Source: Mesolinea sp964484715
GTDB taxonomy: Bacteria > Chloroflexota > Anaerolineae > Anaerolineales > Anaerolineaceae
Assembly: GCA_964484715.1 (NCBI GenBank)
Contig: CAZAFJ010000004.1
Location: 54,587 to 118,586 of the forward strand
Reading direction: 5' to 3'
DNA: 64,000 nucleotides
Of this stretch, positions 44,096-53,760 are shown piece after piece. Below the pieces are notes generated by a model that made no database searches, was not told where the DNA came from, and worked only from the letters and a program-made list of their open reading frames with translations. A program made the translations under genes and the position numbers. Every line of letters begins with the position of its first letter. The stretch's first letter is position 1.

Positions 44096-44386
44096 ATGAA
44101 AACACTCTTTATGCTCATCCCCTTTCTTAAAAAGCTTTTAATCGATACAAATGCAGAAGAGGTTCGTCGGGTAGAGGATTTGCTTATCAATAACAAAATC
44201 CTCTACCGGATTAATACCAAACGTGCTCGTGGCAGTATTGGATCTGCTTTGGATTCAAGAGCTTATGCAAGCTCAAACCTAGCCATGTATAAAGGTGGAG
44301 ACACACCTTTGGTTGTTTACGAAATTTATGTTAGACGCAAAGATTTTGAAAACGCAAAAAATCTAATTACTAAAAAAGTCGACTAG
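44096..44386 (+). CDS. Small uncharacterised protein, DUF2007-like
   Basis: 96 residues; the first Met could also be MLIPFLKK at 44111. The pattern is helix AEEVRRVEDLLINNKI, strand LYRINTK, a Gly/Ser-rich loop, strand LVVYEIYVRRKD, and helix FENAKNLITKK. This resembles the small alpha/beta 'putative signal-transducing' DUF2007 proteins, where a helix ends in 'LLxxxgI' and the domain closes with 'V...d.e.A..li'. The resemblance is weak. It follows the peptidase gene by 35 bp and may belong to the same transcript. It runs 24 bp into the convergent phosphoesterase gene. Confidence 0.6.
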   Translation: MKTLFMLIPFLKKLLIDTNAEEVRRVEDLLINNKILYRINTKRARGSIGSALDSRAYASSNLAMYKGGDTPLVVYEIYVRRKDFENAKNLITKKVD

Positions 44387-45745
44387 ATTATTTGGGTCGG
44401 CGCCAAATCCAGAGCGTGCATTAAAGTCAAAAGACCAGCCTGTCTCACGGGTATATTCAGGGTTTTGTTCCCCATCCTCATAGATTAGAACACGAGACTT
44501 AGAGCGCAAACGGCCAAATTTGGCTTGATTAGGGGTGGTTAAGATGACATTTCGAAACGTGCCGCTATTGATATAGTATTTTTCAATGCCATCATCAACA
44601 CTCAAAAGCCTTACCATCGCATTATGTGTGTGGCCACTAATCAAACAACGCAAATTTTGATTGCCATTCCGCAGGAAGGCTTCTTTTTCGATCAATCGGA
44701 TATCAGAATCGTTTCCCGTTTTCTTTATTGCCGGATTTATTAAGGCGTTAAACATCCAAAGTGGCAAACCGCGTCGCCAAATTCGCGCCTTAAAAATGCT
44801 CAAAATAGCTCGTGTGCCTAATGCGCCAAAATTTGTAAAAGCCATAATATCCGACCTTAAGGTCGGATTAAAAGCGATATCATCCAAGAGCTCTCTAAAA
44901 ACCGGTTCAATCATTTTCCAGATTTCTTTACGCTCCAACCCCGGCGTTGAAATGAGAAAATTGATGAGGGCGCTACTCGGGCGCACGTTGTCAAAGTCAA
45001 TCAAACGTTGATACATCCGTTTTAGCCTAAAGGTGTTTAAAATGGCATCGTCACCGTAGCGCTTACGGAAAAGGACCGGCAATTTGCTAGCGATTTCTGC
45101 GGTAATGATATCCCCGAGAACTGGCATATCGTAATAGCTTTTATCAATAACGAGTGGTATTTCTGGCCAATGCGCTAAATTGACCCCAAAATTTGCATGA
45201 TCATATTCATGACCATGGCGTATCAATGCCCGCACCTCACCATCGCGATAATGTAAATACTGGTTCGGGAAATGCGCATCGCTTTCCTCAATACCCAAAA
45301 ACTGTCGAACCTTATTGCGGGCTTTGGTTGTTGCATTCACCAAACGGTCGTGATTACCCGGAAAATAATGGATTCTGACGGGGATGCCAAAAAGGTCTTC
45401 TAAACTGCGCAAAACCGCCCCAGTATCATCCACCTTAGGATCCCTCATGATGGCATCCAAAATATCGCATATGCGCTTTTCGGCTCGGCTATCTGCTGTG
45501 ACCTCGTCATTGTGCATGTAGGGTCTCAAATCATCATCATGCCACATCACTGATCGCGTTATTTCAAATATGTCCCCAGCTAATACGAGGTCAATATGCT
45601 TGACATAGCCATCTTTAATTAACTCAGCAATTTCACGGAAAAAGGTTCGATAAACCCGTCCAGGAAGATTGAGGTTGCTGCGGTCAATGCCCATTGTGTA
45701 GGCACTGGTGTCTGCAAAGTGTAAGTCAGATAGCACGATAAGCAT
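44363..45745 (-). CDS. Calcineurin-like metallophosphoesterase
   Basis: 460 residues. The metal-binding motifs appear in order: DLHFADT near 7-13, LVLAGDIFEI near 53-62, GNHDR near 130-134, HGHEYD near 177-182, and SGHTHNAM near 366-373. Both metal ions should be bound. The middle 150 residues (FRLKRMYQRLIDFDN and onward) form a helical insert not shared with small phosphodiesterases. No signal peptide, so a cytoplasmic enzyme acting on an unidentified phosphoester, possibly a lipid or nucleotide. Convergent with the small DUF2007-like gene. Confidence 0.88.
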   Translation of the reverse strand: MLIVLSDLHFADTSAYTMGIDRSNLNLPGRVYRTFFREIAELIKDGYVKHIDLVLAGDIFEITRSVMWHDDDLRPYMHNDEVTADSRAEKRICDILDAIMRDPKVDDTGAVLRSLEDLFGIPVRIHYFPGNHDRLVNATTKARNKVRQFLGIEESDAHFPNQYLHYRDGEVRALIRHGHEYDHANFGVNLAHWPEIPLVIDKSYYDMPVLGDIITAEIASKLPVLFRKRYGDDAILNTFRLKRMYQRLIDFDNVRPSSALINFLISTPGLERKEIWKMIEPVFRELLDDIAFNPTLRSDIMAFTNFGALGTRAILSIFKARIWRRGLPLWMFNALINPAIKKTGNDSDIRLIEKEAFLRNGNQNLRCLISGHTHNAMVRLLSVDDGIEKYYINSGTFRNVILTTPNQAKFGRLRSKSRVLIYEDGEQNPEYTRETGWSFDFNARSGFGADPNNLVDFFSN

Positions 45746-45787
45746 AAATGCCTCTCTTTCAATACCAGATACTAAAATTGTAGTCGA

Positions 45788-47932
45788 TTATTGATCGATA
45801 GTTAGCATAAATGCACCGGATTCTTTACTACCTAACAATAGCTTAACATTATCCCCCGGTTTAAATGTCAAAAACTGATAGGTCCATTCTTCATCCGTGC
45901 TTATTTTCTGCCAGATTCCCCCAAAGTCTTCGCTTTTATAAAGCGCGCCTTTTCCTCCCGCTATTATTATTCGAGGATCGTCCGTGGCTTGGTGAATAGT
46001 AAAAATGCCCTTTAAATCTTCAAACACCAAAGACCATTCCGATAAGTCTGCTTGCCAGATATAAAGCCCTGAATCACTCGCCGCAAATAGCTGCTTCCCG
46101 ATAAAGGTCAAATCATTTACTTTGTGATTGGACAACCCTGAAGACTGTTTGACCCATTCCGCACCATCATAATGCCATACCGCACAGTTCAAAACAACAT
46201 CACAGGTACTCGCCCACATACCCTTACCATCAGTTTCAATGGCAACATCATAGACCAACTGGTCGGCTAAACCAATTTGCGTCCAACGGTCATTGTCCAG
46301 CTTCCAAATACCATCATCACTCGCAATTAACAGACTTGAACCATCTGAAATAAGCTTGGTGACTGTTATGCTACGCGCAAGTCCGTATGATATCGAATTC
46401 TCAAAGCTGATTATGAAATTTTCTTTCAGTGTTTCTAAAGGTATACCAAGAAGATCGTTCTGCCAGGTCAAAATCTTTTCATCTGCATTTTTGGATACTG
46501 GCAAATCTATTGCTCGCCATTTGTTCTGATTTAAAACCCACAGTCCTGAATCTGTACTTGCCCATAATTGCTCATTATGCTGATACAAGCCTGTGATATT
46601 AAGGGTGTCCAACCCATTATTAATTGCCTGCCAATCATCCTTATTGTCACGGACACGGTAAACACCTTGACCATACAAGGATACATAGACTACGTCAGAG
46701 TCATTTTCCAAAGACTGCATACCAGTGACCGCATACATCCTCAAATCCCTCATAATAGCCGACCAACTTGCGCCAGCATCGCGTGTTTTCAACATGCCTT
46801 TATCCTTAGTGGCTAAAAACCAAGTGTTTGGCTCAAAAAAAGAAAGCGCAATATCATTAATAAAATAGCCATCTAAGCCACGGTAGACCCAATTATCACC
46901 AAGGTTGCTACTGCTATACAAACCCTTTCCGAAAGTCGTCACAAAAAACCGATCAGAGTTTAAGGAAAAAGGGTCTCCTTTAATTTTAATAATCCTGACA
47001 GCCTCTGGCAGTCCATTCCTGACCTGTTGCCAAGCGCTCCCTTTATTCCACGACCTAAAGACACCGCTCCCCTTCCATACAGAACCCATCACCAAGTTTG
47101 GATTGGATTTTGAAAAAGCAAATCCTCTAGCTGACAAATCGCTTACACCATAATTTATGGCTGAATAATTCAGTCCATTATTCTCACTTCGATAAAATCC
47201 ATGTTCATGGGCTGCCAGATATACGGTATTAATCCCAGCAGGATGCACCGCGACATCATAAAAATAATCGGGTGTGCCAAACCAATCGCCACGATAAACG
47301 ATTTTCCAGGTCTTACCTGCATCTGTGGAACGGGCTAAATAGCCAACCAGACTCGATGATATACGCGAGGCAATGTAGACATTGGAGGGATTCAAGCGAT
47401 CAATTTCGATGTCATAAATAATATGGTTGTCTAAGACTCCACCACTCCAAGGAATCCAATTGTCTCCACCATCCCGTGAAAGATAAACCCCATTTCCGTA
47501 GGTTCCAACATAAAGAATATTGGAATGGCGTGGGTGAATGGCTAAAGATTGAATGTTACGGTTTGGTAATCCCTTATTTTTTTCATACCAGGTCTTACCT
47601 TGGTCATAACTTTTAAAGACGCCTTTCTGGAAATGCCCACCATAAACAATATTAGGGCTGTTTGGATCGGTGAGTACCGAAGTAAAGGTTCCACCGATCG
47701 GACCAATTGGGTCAGCCGGAGGATTTTGTCTGATGCCATTAGCCACAAAAGGATAATAATACCGAAAACGAGCGTTTTCTATCTCATCTTCCTTTCCTTT
47801 TATTTCAGCAAGATGTGGTTTAAAAAACGATACTGATGAAACAAAACCTCGTGTCCTGGTTGGATTAACCCCCAAGGAAAATACAAGAACAATGACGGCT
47901 AATAAAGTAATTAATCGACTCTTAATATTCAT
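45788..47932 (-). CDS. Secreted BNR/sialidase-type beta-propeller protein
   Basis: 714 residues. A signal peptide is present (MNIKSRLITLLAVIVLVFSLGV, cleavage near 24-30). After FRYYYPFVANG comes a series of repeats with the Asp-box pattern S-x-D-x-G-x-x-W: SYDQGKTWYEKN, SRDGGDNWIPW, STDAGKTWKIV, SSNLGDNWVYR, TRDAGASWSAI and SEDFGGIWQKI. Twelve or more blades are likely, arranged as in exported sortilin/photosystem-assembly-like propellers. No catalytic residues of true sialidases are evident, so a binding or structural role outside the cell is more likely. The start codon sits at the end of a perfect 13-bp inverted repeat. Confidence 0.88.
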   Translation of the reverse strand: MNIKSRLITLLAVIVLVFSLGVNPTRTRGFVSSVSFFKPHLAEIKGKEDEIENARFRYYYPFVANGIRQNPPADPIGPIGGTFTSVLTDPNSPNIVYGGHFQKGVFKSYDQGKTWYEKNKGLPNRNIQSLAIHPRHSNILYVGTYGNGVYLSRDGGDNWIPWSGGVLDNHIIYDIEIDRLNPSNVYIASRISSSLVGYLARSTDAGKTWKIVYRGDWFGTPDYFYDVAVHPAGINTVYLAAHEHGFYRSENNGLNYSAINYGVSDLSARGFAFSKSNPNLVMGSVWKGSGVFRSWNKGSAWQQVRNGLPEAVRIIKIKGDPFSLNSDRFFVTTFGKGLYSSSNLGDNWVYRGLDGYFINDIALSFFEPNTWFLATKDKGMLKTRDAGASWSAIMRDLRMYAVTGMQSLENDSDVVYVSLYGQGVYRVRDNKDDWQAINNGLDTLNITGLYQHNEQLWASTDSGLWVLNQNKWRAIDLPVSKNADEKILTWQNDLLGIPLETLKENFIISFENSISYGLARSITVTKLISDGSSLLIASDDGIWKLDNDRWTQIGLADQLVYDVAIETDGKGMWASTCDVVLNCAVWHYDGAEWVKQSSGLSNHKVNDLTFIGKQLFAASDSGLYIWQADLSEWSLVFEDLKGIFTIHQATDDPRIIIAGGKGALYKSEDFGGIWQKISTDEEWTYQFLTFKPGDNVKLLLGSKESGAFMLTIDQ

Positions 47933-47962
47933 AATGCACTACCTCTTTAGGTAGTGCATTAT
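47931..47962. promoter_or_regulatory. Perfect 13-bp inverted repeat over the start of the beta-propeller gene
   Basis: ATAATGCACTACC (47931-47943), a 6-bp spacer, then its exact complement (47950-47962). In the minus-strand mRNA the hairpin holds the likely ribosome site (AAGAGGT) in the loop and stem, and reaches the first two bases of the ATG. It could be a protein-binding operator or a translation-blocking hairpin. Confidence 0.75.
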
Positions 47963-47989
47963 GTATGCCAAATTTGTTATTAGATGTTT

Positions 47990-49030
47990 TTATGCAAGCA
48001 AATCAGAGAATGATTGAATAGCTTGGGCAATACCATCATCATTGATATCCAAATGTGTCACCATTCTAAATTCTCTCGAACCGACATCCATAATCAAGAC
48101 GCCTTTTTCCGCCAGTGCGTTAATAAAAGCCTGATCACTCATCGTTACTTCATCATCCAATTTGAAGAAAATGAGATTAGTATGAGGGGTTCCGCGGGTT
48201 AAGGTTATCCCAGGGATAGACTCTAACCCCGCTGCCAACTGGGCTGCTCGTACATGATCAACGCGCAAACGCTCAACATTGTTCTCCAAAGCATAGATTC
48301 CCGCAGCAGCCAATATACCCGCCTGGCGCATACCACCGCCTAAAATCTTGCGTAAGCGACGTGCTTTTGTGATGATTTCTTTACTACCAGCGAGCATCGA
48401 GCCAACCGGTGCACCGAGACCTTTACTCAAACAAAAAGTAACCGTATCGAAGTGTTTGGAGAGTTCAAAAACCGGCTCATTCAGAGCAATTGACGCATTA
48501 AACAAACGCGCGCCATCAAGGTGCAAAGCCAGTCCGCGTTCCATACAAAACGCCGCCACACTTTCCACATAACTCGTTTTCAAAACCGTTCCGCCACAGA
48601 AATTTTGAGTGTTTTCCAAAATAACTAGTCTTGTAATCGGTTCGTGGACGTCAAACTGATTGCGCACAGCTTTCTGTAAGTTTTCCAGACTAATGCTCCC
48701 ATCATCCTCATTCGGAACAGTAAACATAGAAACGCCGCCCAATACCGAAACACCACTGGCCTCATGCAAAAAAGTGTGACCTTGTGTACCCATGATCGCT
48801 TCATCACCCCTTTGGCATTGCGCCAAAACGCCCACGAGGTTGCCCATTGTGCCTGAGCTAACGAATAAAGCAGCTTCTTTACCCAAAAGTTCGGCCGTCA
48901 TCGCCTCAAGCAGATTAACCGTTGGGTCCTCGTGGTAAACATCATCGCCAACCACAGCCTTAGCCATGACTTCGCGCATGGCATCACTGGGTTTGGTTAC
49001 AGTATCGGATCTAAAGTCAAAGGTTTTCAT
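47990..49030 (-). CDS. ltaE: Low-specificity L-threonine aldolase
   Basis: 346 residues of PLP fold type I. FRSDTVTKPSDAMREVM at the N terminus, GDDVYHEDPTVNLLEA, the Schiff-base Lys in CLSKGLGAPVGSMLAG near 197-212, and RRLRKILGGGMRQAG are all typical. It cleaves threonine or allo-threonine to glycine and acetaldehyde. It overlaps the rluD-type gene by one base (TGATG) and is the last gene of the ileS operon. Confidence 0.95.
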   Translation of the reverse strand: MKTFDFRSDTVTKPSDAMREVMAKAVVGDDVYHEDPTVNLLEAMTAELLGKEAALFVSSGTMGNLVGVLAQCQRGDEAIMGTQGHTFLHEASGVSVLGGVSMFTVPNEDDGSISLENLQKAVRNQFDVHEPITRLVILENTQNFCGGTVLKTSYVESVAAFCMERGLALHLDGARLFNASIALNEPVFELSKHFDTVTFCLSKGLGAPVGSMLAGSKEIITKARRLRKILGGGMRQAGILAAAGIYALENNVERLRVDHVRAAQLAAGLESIPGITLTRGTPHTNLIFFKLDDEVTMSDQAFINALAEKGVLIMDVGSREFRMVTHLDINDDGIAQAIQSFSDLLA

Positions 49031-49953
49031 CAGTCTAACTTCTCCACAATTTTTAAGATATCTTTTAAGTCTTCTGGCAAAGGAGCCACATATTCTGTAG
49101 GTTCTTTATCACCAGGCAAAACGATGCCCAGTTTATTGGCATGTAAGAAAAATCGTTCGATTGGAATACTTAGTTTTCTACGCCCATAAACCTTATCGCC
49201 GGTAATAGGCACCTTTATAAATGCCAAATGAACACGAATTTGATGCGTTCGACCGGTGTGCGGTTGAACTTCCAGCAAAGTATGTCGCGCATAAGTTTGA
49301 ACAGTTTGGTATTCAGAGATTGCCACCCGGCTTTTGCCATACTTCACCGTCATCCTTTGGCGGTGCACGTCATCCCGCCCAATATTCGCTTCAATGCGAC
49401 CACTTGGTGTAGGTGGATGGCCATCCGCCAGAGCCAGGTAAGTCTTCTTGGCTTTGCGTGTCTTGAATTGCCTCACCAACCACTTATAAGCCTCATTATT
49501 CCGCGCCACGATAAGCACGCCAGAAGTTTCCTTATCCAAACGGTGCACGATGCCGGGTCGCCCAACCTCACCTACTTCACGCAATTCGGGCCATCGATAC
49601 AGTAAAGCATTAACGAGTGTGCCACTTTGATTGCCGGCACCTGGATGCACGACCATGCCGGCAGGTTTATTGACCACAATGACATTATCGTCAACATAAA
49701 GGACATTGAGGGGAATGTCTTCACCAAGTAGAGTGTCATCTTCCTCAACCTCGATTTTGAGCTCAATTTTGTCCCCAACCTCGACTTTGAAAGACGCTTT
49801 TGTGCAGACTTCACCATTCACTCTCACCCATGCATTTGCAATTGTAGCTTGCGCTTTACCCCGAGAAAGGTCTGATAAAACATCCGTAATAGCCTTATCC
49901 AGGCGATTAGGCGTTTCGACTTCAAACGCATGGTTTACAAAAGCCGGGCTCAT
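49030..49953 (-). CDS. rluD: RluD-family 23S rRNA pseudouridine synthase
   Basis: 307 residues. An N-terminal S4-like RNA-binding domain (RLDKAITDVLSDLSRGKAQ, about 17-35) precedes the catalytic domain, with the active Asp in GIVHRLDKETSGVLIVARN (about 134-152). QPHTGRTHQIRVHLAF lies near 225-240. It isomerises uridines in 23S rRNA; which positions cannot be judged. Its start overlaps the lspA stop by four bases (ATGA), a common lspA-rluD pairing. Confidence 0.94.
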   Translation of the reverse strand: MSPAFVNHAFEVETPNRLDKAITDVLSDLSRGKAQATIANAWVRVNGEVCTKASFKVEVGDKIELKIEVEEDDTLLGEDIPLNVLYVDDNVIVVNKPAGMVVHPGAGNQSGTLVNALLYRWPELREVGEVGRPGIVHRLDKETSGVLIVARNNEAYKWLVRQFKTRKAKKTYLALADGHPPTPSGRIEANIGRDDVHRQRMTVKYGKSRVAISEYQTVQTYARHTLLEVQPHTGRTHQIRVHLAFIKVPITGDKVYGRRKLSIPIERFFLHANKLGIVLPGDKEPTEYVAPLPEDLKDILKIVEKLD

Positions 49954-50522
49954 GTTTCATCCTCATTCTTCGGGCTTTCCGTCTCAACTAACGGCAGAGT
50001 TTCCTCACTTGTTTTTTCCGCCAATGGCTCAGCTTCATCGTTTGCTTTTTTTGCTTTTTGTTCAGCTAACAAATAACTAATCAGCATCAAACAAACACCA
50101 ACGGTAACAGCCGAATCAGCGACATTGAAGACTGGAAACTTTCCAAACGCCAAAAAGTCAATCACATAACCAAACTTAATACGGTCGATAATATTCCCAG
50201 CAGCACCCGCAACAATCATGGACAGGGCAACTTTAGTCAGCCATTCAGTCTTTTTGACACCTTGATAGTAAAAGAGAACTGCAATGGCGATCACCAAGCT
50301 GGTAATCAAAAGGATGAGGTTTGCGTTTTGGAACAGTCCAAATGCAGCCCCTGTGTTGTGCCAATGGGTAATCCTGAAAAAATCTCCAAGCGCGGCAATA
50401 GGTGAAATGCTCTCACCAAGAGCAAGTTTGTGACTCACTAAGAGTTTTGTCCATTGATCCAAACCAACAATCACGGTCACAATAGCCAAGAGCAATGCAT
50501 TGTGTTTTATTCTATCTTTCAT
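49950..50522 (-). CDS. lspA: Lipoprotein signal peptidase (signal peptidase II)
   Basis: 190 residues with four membrane helices. The catalytic Asp pair is in AGAAGNIIDRIKFGYVIDF (about 104-122) and FNVADSAVTVG (about 130-140). A charged cytoplasmic tail of about 40 residues rich in Glu and Lys follows the last helix, longer than usual. It removes signal peptides from prolipoproteins, and several lipoproteins occur in this window. It overlaps the ileS stop by one base. Confidence 0.96.
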   Translation of the reverse strand: MKDRIKHNALLLAIVTVIVGLDQWTKLLVSHKLALGESISPIAALGDFFRITHWHNTGAAFGLFQNANLILLITSLVIAIAVLFYYQGVKKTEWLTKVALSMIVAGAAGNIIDRIKFGYVIDFLAFGKFPVFNVADSAVTVGVCLMLISYLLAEQKAKKANDEAEPLAEKTSEETLPLVETESPKNEDET

Positions 50523-53500
50523 TACTTCTCAATTCTTGACACGGCGACGCTTAGTTCTTCGCCATCAAAGCTATCACTTGCAATAGCCATGCCATCTTCT
50601 GGCTTTTGAGCTTCTAAGACCAGGGTCAAGGTTTCACTACAGATGTAATCTCGATTAGCCTCAATCGCTTCAGCCAACATGGGGCTGGCTTGATAATACA
50701 ATTTTATACGGTCAGCGATATCCAAACCGGCATCCTTACGCAAAGCCTGCACTCTTCGCACAACCTCACGTGCCAAACCTTCATTAACCAATTCAGGTGT
50801 CAAAGTTGTCACTAGAGCTGCCAAATAGGCTCCCTCAGCTGCAACTTCATAACCAGCGCGCGATTCGGTAATCACTTCCACTTCGTCTGGTTCGATCGCG
50901 AAAGTATCGCCATCAATTTCAACATCAACAGTCTGGCCGGCCAGGAATTTTTCGGCGCTTTCTCTCGCTGGCAAGTTCAAAATCGCCTGGCGAACCTTGG
51001 GCGATAAACCCTTGTACTTTTGGCCCAGCTGTTTGGGCAAGGGATTTAAGCGATAATCCACTGCATCCCCACTCGCGCTGAGCAAGCTCACCGATTTGAC
51101 ATTGAGCTCATCTTGCAAAATGTCAGCAAAATGCGCCACAATGTCCGTCTCATCCGCGCTGCCTACTGCAAAAGCCGCTTCAGAGAGCGGTTGGCGCACT
51201 TTTACGCTCGATTTTGCCCGCGCGGCATGGCCTAATGAAGCCAATTTCATCACCACATTCATATCTCGGTTGAGTTTTGCATCGATCAAGCTCTCGTCAA
51301 AAGTCGGCCACTCAGCCAAATGGACTGACTCAGGTGCATCTTCCTCAACCGACAGCACCAAATTCTGATAAAGCTCCTCAGCCATAAAGGGCATGGTTGG
51401 CGCCAAAAGTTTGGAAAGCGTGACCAAAGCCTTATAAAGCGTTTCATAGGCTGCGGTCTTGTCCGCATCGGCACCACTCTTCCAGAAACGTCGGCGCGAT
51501 CGTCGTAAATACCAATTAGAAAGCTGATCCACAAAAGCTTCAATCGGTCGGGTCGCGCCAATGACATCATAGGCTTCAAAAGCATTTGTAACATCCCGAA
51601 CCAATGTTTCCAGTGATGAAAGTAGCCATTTATCCAGATCCGAATAAACTGCTGGCTCACCCTCACCCGGCTTCCAATGGTCCAAATTAGCATAAGTCAC
51701 AAAGAAGCTATACGTATTCCACAAAGTCAAGGTAAAGGTGCGCAAGACCTCACCAACCAAATCGATGCTAAAGTTGCGCGAGTTTCCAGGTGGGGTCGCG
51801 GTATACATGTACCAGCGGGTGGCATCCGCACCGTGTTTATCAATGACATCCCAGGGATTGACGACGTTACCAACATGCTTTGACATCTTCTTGCCTTCGC
51901 CATCCAAAATATGACCATAACAAATCACATTTTCGTAGCTAGTTGAATCAAACACCATCGTGCTAATCGCCAATAGAGAGTAGAACCAGCCTCGGGTTTG
52001 GTCAATCGCTTCGCAAATAAAATCTGCCGGAAATTGCTTCTTGAACGCTGCTTCATTCTCAAAGGGATAGTGCCATTGCGCAACGGGCATCGCTCCTGAG
52101 TCAAACCAGACATCAATCACCTCAGGGACCCGGGTCATTTTACCTTCTTTACAAGATGGACAAGCAAAATGAATATCGTCCACATAGGGTCGGTGCATGT
52201 CGAGCTGGCTTTGGTCCTGACCGGTTAAGGTGCTCAGTTCTGCCAGTGAGCCCACACAATGCTGGTGCCCACAATCCTCACAGACCCACATGGGTAGAGG
52301 TGTCGCCCAGTAGCGATTGCGCCCAATCGCCCAGTCAATGTTGTTTTCCAACCAATTGCCAAAGCGACCGGTTTTGATATGCTCAGGCAACCAATTAATC
52401 TTCTCATTAATTTCAACCAGACGATCCCGCACCGCAGTTGTACGAATAAACCAGGTCGGGCGCGCCATATAAAGCAACGGCGTTTTGCAGCGCCAACAGA
52501 AGGGATAGTTGTGGGTCATGCGCTCACTCTTTACCATTAATTCCCGGTCAAACAAGTCTTTGATGATCGCGGGGTCAACATTTTTCACAAATTGCCCAGC
52601 CCATGGCGTAATGTCTTCTACAAAACTGCCGTCATCTTTTACCGTAATCAAAACCGGCAAATCATATTTCTTAGAAACTTCCATATCGTCCAAGCCAAAA
52701 GCCGGCGCGATATGAACCAAACCAGTGCCGTCAGAAGTAGTCACGTAATCCGCATTGACCACATAATGAGCTGGTTTCTCCAATTTCATGAACTTGAACA
52801 AGGAGTCATAGCGCTTGCCCTCAAGCTCTGTTCCCTTAACTGTCTTATGAATTGTGAGCGCTTCTTCGCCAAAAACCATGGGGATCAAATCCTTGGCAAG
52901 ATAGTATTTCTCGTTGGGTTTGGCTTCAGTACTGACCAAAACATAATCAACCTCAGGATGTGCGGCAACTGCCACGTTTGAAGGTAAAGTCCAAGGTGTG
53001 GTTGTCCAGACCAAAAGCCAGGTGTCCTCTTCATCCAGCAGTTTCATACGCACAGTGATGGAGGGATCCTCGGTATCCGCATAACCCTGAGATACTTCAT
53101 GGTCAGAAAGCGGTGTGCCACAACGCGGGCAATAAGGCACAACCTTATAGCCTTGGTAAAGCAGGTCTTTTTCCCAAATAGATTTGAGAAGCCACCAAAC
53201 CGACTCGATATATTCGTTCTTAAAGGTGATATACGCGCGGTCAAAATCAACCCAATAGGCAATCCGATCAGTAATTTTTTCCCATTCCTGAATATAGGTG
53301 AAGGCTGAATCCTTGCAGTGTTCATTAAATTTGTCTATACCATAAGCCTCAATTTGGCCTTTGTTGGTAAAACCGAGCTTCTTTTCCACTTCAATTTCCA
53401 CTGGCAAACCATGTGTATCCCAGCCACCGCGACGGTCGACCCAATAGCCGCGCATGGTTTTATAACGCGGGAACATGTCCTTATAGACACGGCCAATTAC

Positions 53501-53674
53501 ATGATGAATACCCGGTAAACCGTTCGCCGTGGGTGGACCTTCAAACATCACAAAAGGTTTGCGGTCTTTGCGATCGTCGGATGACTTCTTGAAAATCTGG
53601 TTTTCTTTCCAGAACTTCAATTGGGCTTCTTCCAGTTCTACGCTGTTCAATTTTGAAGATACTGCTTTAAACAT
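50522..53674 (-). CDS. ileS: Isoleucine--tRNA ligase
   Basis: 1050 residues from ATG 53674 (MFKAVSSKLNSVELEEAQLKF), which has GGAGG upstream; the longer in-frame translation runs into the T-box terminator. The class I HIGH motif is GIHH in ANGLPGIHHVIGRVYKD near 53-69, and the KMSKS motif is KMSKHVGN near 594-601. The CP1 editing domain and tRNA-binding C-terminal region are complete. The length and GIHH/KMSKH forms fit the longer 'type 2' branch, to which mupirocin-insensitive enzymes belong; drug response cannot be claimed from sequence. Expression is controlled by an upstream T-box. First gene of ileS-lspA-rluD-ltaE. Confidence 0.98.
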   Translation of the reverse strand: MFKAVSSKLNSVELEEAQLKFWKENQIFKKSSDDRKDRKPFVMFEGPPTANGLPGIHHVIGRVYKDMFPRYKTMRGYWVDRRGGWDTHGLPVEIEVEKKLGFTNKGQIEAYGIDKFNEHCKDSAFTYIQEWEKITDRIAYWVDFDRAYITFKNEYIESVWWLLKSIWEKDLLYQGYKVVPYCPRCGTPLSDHEVSQGYADTEDPSITVRMKLLDEEDTWLLVWTTTPWTLPSNVAVAAHPEVDYVLVSTEAKPNEKYYLAKDLIPMVFGEEALTIHKTVKGTELEGKRYDSLFKFMKLEKPAHYVVNADYVTTSDGTGLVHIAPAFGLDDMEVSKKYDLPVLITVKDDGSFVEDITPWAGQFVKNVDPAIIKDLFDRELMVKSERMTHNYPFCWRCKTPLLYMARPTWFIRTTAVRDRLVEINEKINWLPEHIKTGRFGNWLENNIDWAIGRNRYWATPLPMWVCEDCGHQHCVGSLAELSTLTGQDQSQLDMHRPYVDDIHFACPSCKEGKMTRVPEVIDVWFDSGAMPVAQWHYPFENEAAFKKQFPADFICEAIDQTRGWFYSLLAISTMVFDSTSYENVICYGHILDGEGKKMSKHVGNVVNPWDVIDKHGADATRWYMYTATPPGNSRNFSIDLVGEVLRTFTLTLWNTYSFFVTYANLDHWKPGEGEPAVYSDLDKWLLSSLETLVRDVTNAFEAYDVIGATRPIEAFVDQLSNWYLRRSRRRFWKSGADADKTAAYETLYKALVTLSKLLAPTMPFMAEELYQNLVLSVEEDAPESVHLAEWPTFDESLIDAKLNRDMNVVMKLASLGHAARAKSSVKVRQPLSEAAFAVGSADETDIVAHFADILQDELNVKSVSLLSASGDAVDYRLNPLPKQLGQKYKGLSPKVRQAILNLPARESAEKFLAGQTVDVEIDGDTFAIEPDEVEVITESRAGYEVAAEGAYLAALVTTLTPELVNEGLAREVVRRVQALRKDAGLDIADRIKLYYQASPMLAEAIEANRDYICSETLTLVLEAQKPEDGMAIASDSFDGEELSVAVSRIEK

Positions 53675-53760
53675 ACAACCTCCATGCGCGCTCTTTCGGC
53701 GCTTATCGCTCAAATGGGATTTTTGAGTCTTTCTTATTATGATTTGACAGGACGGGATAA

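Noticed and set aside
45788..47932. True sialidase
   Set aside because: The Asp-boxes are present, but I see no FRIP motif or arginine triad, and the repeats run over the whole length as in non-enzymatic propellers.
50522..53674. Mupirocin resistance claim for IleS
   Set aside because: Length and motif forms suggest the type 2 branch, but resistance depends on details around KMSKS that I cannot judge without an alignment.
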